NCBI GenBank assembly: GCA_032718475.1
Contig: JAUCBJ010005137.1
Coordinates: forward strand, 1-64,000
DNA length: 64,000 nt
Origin: Nemertoderma westbladi
Lineage: Eukaryota > Xenacoelomorpha > Nemertodermatida > Nemertodermatidae
Direction: 5' to 3'
Made by a program: the position numbers and the translations under genes. The notes under the pieces were generated by a model. It worked only from the letters and a program-made list of their open reading frames with translations. It was not told where the DNA came from and ran no database searches. Position 1 is the stretch's first letter. The number at the start of each line of letters is the position of its first letter. Shown piece after piece: positions 55,360 to 64,000 of this stretch.

Positions 55360-58300
55360 ATGTCTGACACTCAGCAAAACCTGTCAGACAGTCTAATCGA
55401 TACAACCATCTGTGACACAGATAGGAGTGTGGAGCGATTAAGAAAGGAGTTCAGCTCACCTCCTACTGAAAGAAAGGTCATCCCTCCAGTAGTAGTATCA
55501 GACCCTAAGCTAATCCAACACCGTAGGTCTATCATCGGCACTCGGGCCCAAGTCAAACGGAACCAGGAAGCAGCTGTCCCACAGCAGCAACAGCCTAGTC
55601 AAGAAACTTGTTCCCAGCGATCCGATAGCTCCAGTAATTCGGATACTGTCGAGCTGACCCCCGAACGCGGATTGCAGATGGCGGCTAAAGCCTACTCGGA
55701 CCCCCTTCTCACCCTTCCTGCCGCAGTGCTAACTACTATATTGATTGCGGTGGAGGAACATCAAGCCGATTGGGCGAGAAATAAGCGAGCGACCCAAGAT
55801 AATTATGCGGGATACGCCAGGGAAGAATTGATGTCTATTGTCGAGTCACAATGGAACTTTCCCGGACCCGGACTCCCGTTAGATCTGTCCGAGGCTACTT
55901 GGGAAGATATACACAGGATGGGAGTGGCTAAAGATACGATGGATCCAGCTGTTTGGAAGAGGTCGGCAGCAGGATATGTGCAGGGATTCTTCGGCTCCTT
56001 AGAGCGATTAGAAGAACAACTGTTTCGACAACCCCAAGGACCTCAAGAGCAGGAAGAACTGCTATATCAAGTACGCGAAAGAACCCTACGCATTAGACTA
56101 ATCCTATCAGCTTTTGAGGAAACTTCCAAAAGAAGACAGGACACGTCGCTGCAGGTTGCTGTCAAAACTTGGTTCCAGCGGGTAGGTCTCAAAGTACAAG
56201 AAACGGACCAGTGGAAATCCCAGCTGTCTGAGAGACTAACCTATGAAGAACCAACCGATGCCACCCTTTCTCAAGTGGAAGGCGAAGAGACCGCAGAGAG
56301 ACCACGAACGAGAGACGCCATCGACATTTATCTGTCCGACTATCAGCGATTCCTAGGAGACGAAGAGTTGAGGAGACGGCTGTCTGGACTTTCCCCTAAT
56401 AGTGAAGGAACCCAGCGTGTGTTAGACTCAATCGATGCTGAAATGTTAGCTGCTATATCAAGTACGCGAAAGAACCCTGCGCATTAGACTAATCCTATCA
56501 GCCTTTGAGGAAACTTCCAAAAGAAGACAGGACACGTCGCTGCAGGTTGCTGTCAAAACTTGGTTCCAGCGGGTAGGTCTCAAAGTACAAGAAACGGACC
56601 AGTGGAAATCCCAGCTGTCTGAGAGACTAACCTATGAAGAACCAACCGATGCCACCCTTTCTCAAGTGGAAGGCGAAGAGACCGCAGAGAGACCACGAAC
56701 GAGAGACGCCATCGACATATATCTGTCCGACTATCAGCGATTCCTAGGAGACGAAGAGTTGAGGAGACGGCTGTCTGGACTTTCCCCTAATAGTGAAGGA
56801 ACCCAGCGTGTGTTAGACTCAATCGATGCTGAAATGTTAGCTGCTAACCAAGCTGAGTTTGATGAAAAACTCCGCCTCACTAGAGTCCAAGAAGAACTAG
56901 TAAAGAAAAAACGGATAGAGGACCGAAAGGCAGCTGCAGTAACAGCGGCAATGGCCGAAGTGGAAGCAGAAAGAAAGGCAGCGGCGGCAGAAGTAGAAGC
57001 AGAAAGAAAGGCAGCGGCGGCAGAAGCAGAAGCAGAAAGAAAGGCAGCGGCGGCAGAAGCAGAAGCAGAAAGAAAGGCAGCGGCGGCAGAAGCCGAAGCA
57101 GAAAGAAAAGCGACTGTGGCAGCAGCAAAGGCAGTGGCAGAAGCAGAACGGAGAGCCTCTGAGGAGACTACCCAACTGGAGTTGGAAAATCTGCAAGAGA
57201 CGCAAGACAACATAAATAAACAGTTAACTGCTAGTCACATGCAGATGATGAGAAAATCTACTCCCAAACGCCAGGGATATACGTCATCGGAGGAAAGCGA
57301 AACCACCGATCCTGAAGGCGGAGGAAATAGATCTCGTCTAAGCAGGCGTAGAAAAACATCTTACCGTCACAAATTGCCTGATTTGCCCCCAGCTGTTAGA
57401 AGACAACTAGCTAGCACAGACTTAAGTAGTATAGAACCTACAGACCAAATTATTAAGGTCAAAAGACTCCCTACTATAGTTGATGAGCCTGAAATAATTA
57501 GGCCTGTCGTTCCCAAAGTCACTCCTGTGTTAGAGACCCCTGTACTTCCAGAGCTTAACTCTAAATTCCCTTTACACAGTACTACACTGCCTGTGCCCGG
57601 TAGAACAGTCCATGAGAATATCCCTGTCCTGGAAGCTGAGAGAGAAATCAAAGATTTGTCTCCCGTCGTCCCAGCGTCAGCCCGCTACAATGTTGGCGAC
57701 TCCCGCTTCGGCGGTCGAGTGGGTAGAGGAGGGACGGCGGGGGATGAATCTCCTGCTCGGACAGATGCAGGAGACTGTCCACCAACTTAAGGGAACAGTA
57801 AGGGAAGGTAGGGCCGAATTGCAAGAAGTGCAGCAAAGTATCGCGCTAGAACGCGACAAATTAGTCAATATCCAAAAGGGATACCAATACCCCCTGTAAC
57901 ATTGTGTCAACCTGTTAGGTCTGAAGTATTACATGCGCAAGGTGTGGAGCCTACACGCATCTATACTGCTAGTGAAGTAGAAACTCCTATAGCAAACCCT
58001 ATTAAGGGTGATTATAGACCTGTTATTAATGATATTCCCTATAGACCTGACAATGATCCGAGAAATTTATATACCGATAATTCGATATTAAATAACACGA
58101 TGGCCCAAGAAAGCTTTACGCGTCAGATGGCTAGAACAGAAGCCCGCCAAGCGGTCAAAGTGGGAGAGATCGTCAAATTCAATGGAGATGAGATGAAATG
58201 GTTACCTTTCAACGAATATTACAAAGATAGCATACAAAACTCTGTACTATCTAACGGAGAGAAACTTAGGTTCCTCATCAAGTGCTTGGAAGGACCTCCC

Positions 58301-60490
58301 AGGTTAATGGCGTTAAAGTTTATTGGACATCCAGAAGGATTAAGACAAGTATGGGATACATTAAACATCAGGTATGGTAACAAGGATAACATAGCTAAGT
58401 ATTTGTATGCAAAATTAGTAGCCCCCCGACACTTCCTTAGTAGCGGGATTATAGAGTTTTCCGATGAGATTCAGGAGATCTGTAGACAATTGGACTGGTT
58501 AGGTAAGTCTCATGAATATCAGAGTTCCATGGTTATTGGAGCCGTAGTCTCTACTTTACCAAAGGGTGGAGTATGTACACGCTGGGACAAGAAAGTGTTG
58601 TACATGAATGAACAACAACGACGAAGCCCTACCATGGCTGATCTCATGTCCTTCTTAGATGGTGAAGTAAAACTACAACTCATCAAGCAGTCCAGAGAGA
58701 AAACATCGGAAAATAAGGTAAGTGAGAAACCCGTTTCTAGGAGAAGGATAATACCAGTGTGTTATACTGACGACGGCGAAAGCCAAGCTTCTCAAGAAGA
58801 GGACAGCGGGAAAGACACAGCAAAATCTTACTATGACAACAAGACCTATAAAGACGTAAGTAAATACAAGTCTCGAACCAGTGACAGGAGAGAACAGGTA
58901 ACAACAACTCCTCCTACGTCTCCTAAGAGAATTCACGGAAGAAAGCCCGAAGAAAGAACGAGAGTGCATAACGTTACCCAAGGTAAGGTGAGTAACATCA
59001 AACCAAAATGTGCGCTGTGCGACGGGCCCCACCGTTTGAGTGCGTGTGCTGAATTTCTAAAGAAATCCCTTGTAGACAGACGTACAGTCCTGTGGAATAA
59101 GCGGTTATGCTATAATTGCCTCAGATCAGGACACCAACGGCGAACCTGTTACTCCGACGTAAAGTGTGCAAAGTGTGGCGCGAAACATCACATCTTGTTA
59201 CACAGTGAGTTCGAACGAGACAACCCGAGTCAGGTAAGTGAGCCCGAACTACATGTCCAATTCAGTGATGTAAATGACACTGATCAAGAGTCTGAGATGG
59301 AAGGATTCTATACTGACGAATTCTCCGACGCCAACGAATCCTGTTACCTAATAAATACCTCAGTGTATCGAGCACTTACTTATGAAAAGGACACCGACAA
59401 TGAGTTCCCCCCAACTACTTTTGCCAGACAACCATCTTGGAAAGCTCCAACTTCCAACGTAGGAATCAGAGAATTTCCTGTAGTGCAGGTAAGAGTTCAT
59501 GGTCCTAACAAAAGTTACATAGTGAACGCCCTCCTTGACTCCGGCAGCACAGGAACATTCATCGATCAAGAACTAGCCGAAGATATCTTTGCTGGACAAC
59601 CCAAATTCCGGACTAAATTGAATATGTCAGGAATTATGCAGGTTTGGAAATCTACCCTAACGGCAGACTACTATGTAGGTGTGTTGTCCACCCCCCAGGA
59701 TAAATTAGGAGCACAAGGTATAAGGTCGGTAAAAATGGTGGCTATAAAGAACTTCGCTACTACCCAAGCAGACCTTTATAATTGGGACGAGGATGAGAGC
59801 ATCCAACATCTTAAGATACCTCGATTCCAGACAGATTATCCTGGAGTGCAAATACTCATCGGCCAAAACGCGCATGAGGCGCTCGAGACATTGGAGAAAC
59901 GGCCTGCTCAACCGCAGCCACTACAAACCTATGCGGTAAGAACTAGAGTAGGTTGGTACTTCACTGGCCCTTCCCGTAGAACTCTCAAAGAGAGATTACC
60001 TCAACAACAGGTATACCAAGTAAAGGAATGGGAAGTGGAGAGCAGTGATGTGGACGATCCAACTGAGGGAACACCATACTCCTCAGATAATGACGATATT
60101 AACTCCAATGTAGATCAATGGAGACATTGCCTTGGGACGATTAATCCAGCCGACATCGCTTCCAGAGGAGCAACTCCTCAAGAACTGATAGATACTCCAG
60201 GCTGGTTAGGTGGATCCGACTTCTTAAGTAAAGAAGAAGAAGAATGGCCTCCTCATCTTACCCCGGCGGAGATTAGACAGGCCAAGGGAGCGGAGAAAGT
60301 AACACAACAACTCAATCGCCCAGCTGGTCGTTTATGTTTACTGGAAAGAGACTGTAAAAGCTTTTGTGGGATAACTGATACGTTTGCCTTTGCTAGCCAG
60401 TTCCCCCCCAGGCGCTGGAATACTCTAAAAGGGTTCTCCAACTGTATATATATTCCCCTCGCCCGCAAGGTACCTTTACAGGTGTTTTAA
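55360..60490 (+). pseudogene. gag-pro: BEL-1 gag-protease, copy D (frame-broken)
   Basis: It starts with the same ATG context as copy A (MSDTQQNLSDSLID) and shares that subtype's N-terminal helical domain. A tandem duplication of 391 bases (56062-56452 repeated at 56453-56844) shifts the frame and creates the stop at 56487. An extra base near 57670 and a missing base near 57885 shift it again in between. From about 57902 the frame is open through the DUF1759 core, the zinc knuckles, the protease (LLDSGSTGTFID) and the post-RNase H linker (WRHCLGTINPADIASRG), then runs into the LTR at 60353 and stops at 60490. No RT or integrase is present. Confidence 0.9.
56062..56844 (+). repeat. 391-bp tandem duplication in BEL-1 copy D gag
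   Basis: Two nearly identical copies, starting CTATATCAAGTACGCGAAAG at 56062 and 56453. Copies A and B have a single copy or none of this segment. Confidence 0.93.
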
Positions 60491-61581
60491 CGGACATAAA
60501 AATCATTCTGCTATATACGTGTTTTGGCGGACATGGTAAGGCAAAAAACTTGTAATGCACCAACTACCTTTCACAGCTTAGCCGTGATGATTCATATTAC
60601 GACATCTAACAGCTGGTTGCTGACATGGAAACAGCCATTGGATGTATGGTTCTTTGTTTGGCTTGAGCCAATCAGAGCGATTTTTCCTGTCGACGTGTAG
60701 CTTTTAGTCGATCATAAGGAGAGTGTTCAGTCTTACTGCCTTACTTGATACTTTGTTGTTATTGCTGTCTAAGCCAGAAACACCGGCTCTAAGAACTCTA
60801 GTAAAACTGCTTAGATTATAGAAAGTATAACTGTTACCGGCGGCGGTGTTACCTCACTTAATTTAACTGCACTAATCATATTGTTTGTACTGCTATTTAC
60901 CGTCAGTTATTAATTGTATCTATTTGTTGATGGAAATATTGCTCTTTGGAGAATACGGATAAATCACCCAAAATTCCCAATTTTCTTGATACACTACAGG
61001 TTAGAGAGGCGGGCTATACATAACAATTGCGATTTATATTAATGTGGTGTGTATTGAATCCAATGTTATTTAGCAGACCCTACGTGAGTCAATTGCTGCT
61101 CTCTTTATGTGTGATCAAATATACTGACGGTCGGCAGAATAGTGTGCATGATTGTGAGTGTGATGTGACTGGTAACAAAGCATTTCCTAAAGAATGCGAC
61201 TTATACTTTAATCATAAGCCTTATCGTTGCGTTTAGTATAAGTCCTAGCTCTGTTTAAATAGATAGAGCGCCACGTCATAAAGGAACTGTTAATATTTCC
61301 CGAAAGTTAATAATATCTGTCAGAAATTACATATTAGCGATCAATCGAATAATACAGTAGGCTTACACTGCAACCTTACACTGCAATAATAAAATCTAAG
61401 CATCCGAATTCAGCCTCCCGGGTGTAGATCCATCGGGTGAATGATCGCGCATGGGCTGGCTTCGGCTAATGTTTTGTTTATTAGCATAAAATATTGTCGT
61501 ATGCTAAAGGTGTGTTAATTAACTAAAAGACATATAAATTTTGGCAGGTTAAACTGCTAAAGGTCTTCAAAAGCGCGAACA
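60353..61581 (+). repeat. LTR shared by BEL-1 copies D and E
   Basis: This LTR is 1229 bases with TGTAAAAGC...GCGCGAACA ends. It follows copy D coding sequence directly and leads straight into the leader of copy E, so it serves as 3' LTR of one and 5' LTR of the other. Its start (GGGATAACTGATACG) resembles the copy A LTR, not copy D's own 5' LTR. Confidence 0.92.
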
Positions 61582-63911
61582 GTAACAGTTAACTTGTATT
61601 GCAGTGTAGGCATTAAATACAGTTTAATACTGTTCTGGCGAACAGTAACAGTTTATAATCTTATTGCAGTAGGCAATAAGGTTGCAAGTGTAGGCATTAA
61701 ATACAGTTTAATACTGTTCTGTCGAACAGTAACAGTTTATAATCTTATTGCAGTAGGCAATAGGGTTGCAAAATACCGTAGTGACTGGTAAAACTGAACC
61801 GGTGCTTCTGTAGGTCAGTAGGCCTAACTGTCATAACCGGTACTGGTACTGCTGTACAAGTACATTTAGTATTATTCGATTTGATTATTGTATACCGGTA
61901 GGTCTTAGTACTTAATCAGGGACTGCAGCCCTGAATTTTTATTGAGATTCTACTTATTTCTGTTGGTTTTATTTACTAGTAGGCTAATATTGAGCAGAAG
62001 GCGTGTGACCCTGCTCAGATTGTTCAGATAATTTTAGGCTGAACTGCTGTCTGACTGTTGTTGAGTTTGGAGAGATTACGGCGTGTGTAGAGTTTGTCTG
62101 ATAAAGTGCCGTTAGTAAGTTGGGGCAGCCATATGCGGTAAGGTCAATCCCCTCTTAAAGAATAAGTCGTACTACCGTGTTAGAACGCATACTAACTAAC
62201 AGTTTCAGAGTCTGCATATACTGTAGTTTATTTAGGCTTGATCGTAGTCTGCCAGTGTTTTAGCCTGTGTTTGTTTGTGTGGTCTGTTCAGGTACCGTAA
62301 TAGTTATTACTCAAATATTTGTAGGCTGGATTGTTGTCTAGCTATTTTTAGGTCTGAAGGGATTGCTGCGTGTGTAGAGTTGGTCTGATCAAGTGCCGTT
62401 AGTAAGTTGGGGCAGCCATAAGCGGTAAGGTCAATCCCCTCTTAAAAGAGTAAGTCGTACTACCGTGTTAGAACGCATACTAACTAACAGTTTCAGAATC
62501 TGCACATACTGTAGTTTTTTTTAGGCTTGATAGTAGTTTGCCAGCGTTTGGTTTGTATTTGTTTGAGTATTCTGTACGGGTAGCGTAATATTTATTATTC
62601 AGAGTTTATGCGATTATTCGCAACATTCATGTCCCCAAGTTTATTCCTACAGTAATTGTGCTTGTTATACATACCATTATAGTTAAATTAACTCCGGTAC
62701 TACACGGGCTGCTTGGCGTAGGTAAAGACTGGAGATTTTGTGCTTCGGTCACTCCAGCAGATGCCGTGGTTCTTTTAACTGTTCAAGTATATTTAACTAC
62801 TGATTATTTGTCATACCGGTACTTGTACCTAATTTAGGGTTTAGTGTACAGTGCTTTCCGAAGTAATTAGTGTAGGCAGTATATTTGTGTTGTAAAGTGG
62901 TTGATAGGCACATTCGTTAGCTCTATTAGCTTCTGGGTAGGAACAATCCGTGATACATAACGTAGTACCTATAGCGATACGGTTATAGGTCGTCAGGCGG
63001 TGGTATTTTCCTATCTGGGCAGTACAATATATTTACTACTACTTATTATTTAAATACCGTAGTACCCTGTCCTTTGTAATAACCAGAAATCTAACCCTTT
63101 GTTGGACTGGTTTGTAGACTTCCTGTAAAATTACCCTAAAAATTTCGTACGTAATATTTTTGTTGTGTTTAATTAGAGAATTAATCTCACCCGTATCGTA
63201 AGTAATTTGTAGTATTAAGTAACTTAGGTAAATTAGAATTATCAGTTTTAGTGTCAAATAAATAGCACTTCACTGAGAGCGCACAGCTTCTGTGTAGTGA
63301 CCCCCCAGAAATAATGACATTTATTTCAAATATTGACAAAAAACCCATTTTAAACGGGTATATAAATATTATAAATCAACTCAAACGATTTATAAATAGT
63401 AGGCCTGCCATACAACAACTAGGTCTCAATATCAGTTGGACTACTGCTTAAATAACGGTAATAAAGTAAGTTAAAGTAACTAAGTAACCCTAAGATATTC
63501 AGAAATTCAATTATTCTAAAATAATTGACATACCGGTATTTATCATAGGCTTATTATATTTATTTCTATAAATTTGTGCTGAAATCATACCGGTACTCTG
63601 TAATTAATTATAGTCCAGAATTATACTTATATACTATAAGTGTAGGCTGTATACCGGTATTCACGATAGGCCTATTATATATTTATATATATTTGTGCTA
63701 AAATTATATACCGGTACTCTGTGACAAATCTAGTCTGTAATAATACTTATATATATATTATAAGCATACCGGTATTCTAATATATTATATATATATCACG
63801 CTACACTGAGTAGCAGTATCGGTAATTAATTATTAGGCTAACAGTGATACTGAATTACTAGACTTGCTTTAACTGTAATATAGCAGTAGGCATTCAACTG
63901 TACAATCAAAC
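61582..63911 (+). other. BEL-1 copy E leader
   Basis: Same organisation as the other leaders. Next to the LTR a ~90-base segment with AGGCATTAAATACAG is duplicated (61608 and 61692), a difference from copies A and D. It also has the ~290-base duplication (about 62124 and 62414) and the ATACCGGTAT cluster (63527-63780). Confidence 0.75.
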
Positions 63912-64000
63912 ATGGCTGACACAAGGCAAACTCTGTCAGATAGTCTCCTAGAAACAACAGCCTGTTTCTCAGATCAAAGTGTAGAGAATCCCAGACCGAG
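63912..64000 (+). CDS. gag: BEL-1 gag N-terminus, copy E (partial)
   Basis: It starts at an ATG (MADTRQTLSDSLLETT) and is open to the window end. The sequence matches the copy B subtype (MADIRQ...) rather than the A/D subtype (MSDTQQ...), so the tandem D-E pair joins two subfamilies. Only about 30 residues are visible. Confidence 0.88.
   Translation, partial: MADTRQTLSDSLLETTACFSDQSVENPRP

Larger units (their letters stand above)
51855..61581 (+). mobile_element. BEL-1 element copy D (plus strand), chimeric LTRs
   Basis: It has a 5' LTR (51855-53126), leader, broken gag-pro (55360-60352) and a downstream LTR (60353-61581). The 3' internal region seen in copy B, with the zinc-knuckle frame, is absent: coding sequence passes directly into the LTR. 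The two LTRs differ clearly in their first ~60 bases, so they did not arise from one insertion event. Confidence 0.88.

Overview
This is animal genomic DNA, most likely from an invertebrate. It is dominated by transposable elements and satellites and holds one recognisable host gene. Eukaryotic origin is shown by an intact PIN4-type parvulin gene (48217-48600, minus), BEL/Pao LTR retrotransposons, an RTE-like LINE with an APE endonuclease, a Harbinger-like MITE, and 340-bp repeats carrying a hammerhead ribozyme. I cannot name the phylum.

Layout: 1-8224, a minus-strand BEL/Pao element (family BEL-1, copy A) cut by the window edge and interrupted by an unclassified ~1.26-kb insert. 8461-11140, hammerhead/tRNA-like 340-bp repeats with a MITE nested in them. 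11141-13577, a composite AT-rich repeat rich in X-box-like sites. 13578-30998, a nest: a LINE (copy 1) split by a complete BEL/Pao element of a second family (BEL-2, 16039-28323, duplication GATCA), which is itself split by a full-length LINE (copy 2, 23311-27069, 14-bp duplication), plus LTR and LINE scraps. 31605-43711, a complete BEL-1 element (copy B, minus) with near-identical 1.25-kb LTRs and a perfect 5-bp duplication GTAAC. 43717-46701, a decayed endonuclease of another LINE, a truncated LINE copy 4 and a 21-bp minisatellite. 46850-48055, a foldback element. 48217-48600, the PIN4 gene. 49727-51854, a ~208-bp satellite. 51855-64000, two BEL-1 elements (D, E, plus strand) in tandem, sharing one LTR.

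Both BEL families here encode gag and an aspartic protease but no reverse transcriptase, RNase H or integrase. In BEL-1 the protease is joined directly to the linker that normally follows RNase H, in two copies. The only complete BEL-1 element also carries, near its 3' LTR, an unrelated reading frame with three zinc-knuckle-like motifs, split by one in-frame TGA. These are therefore non-autonomous elements that must borrow replication enzymes in trans, yet near-identical LTR pairs show recent mobility. The other strong signal is the 340-bp repeat, in which a complete hammerhead core lies between matching Pol III A and B boxes.
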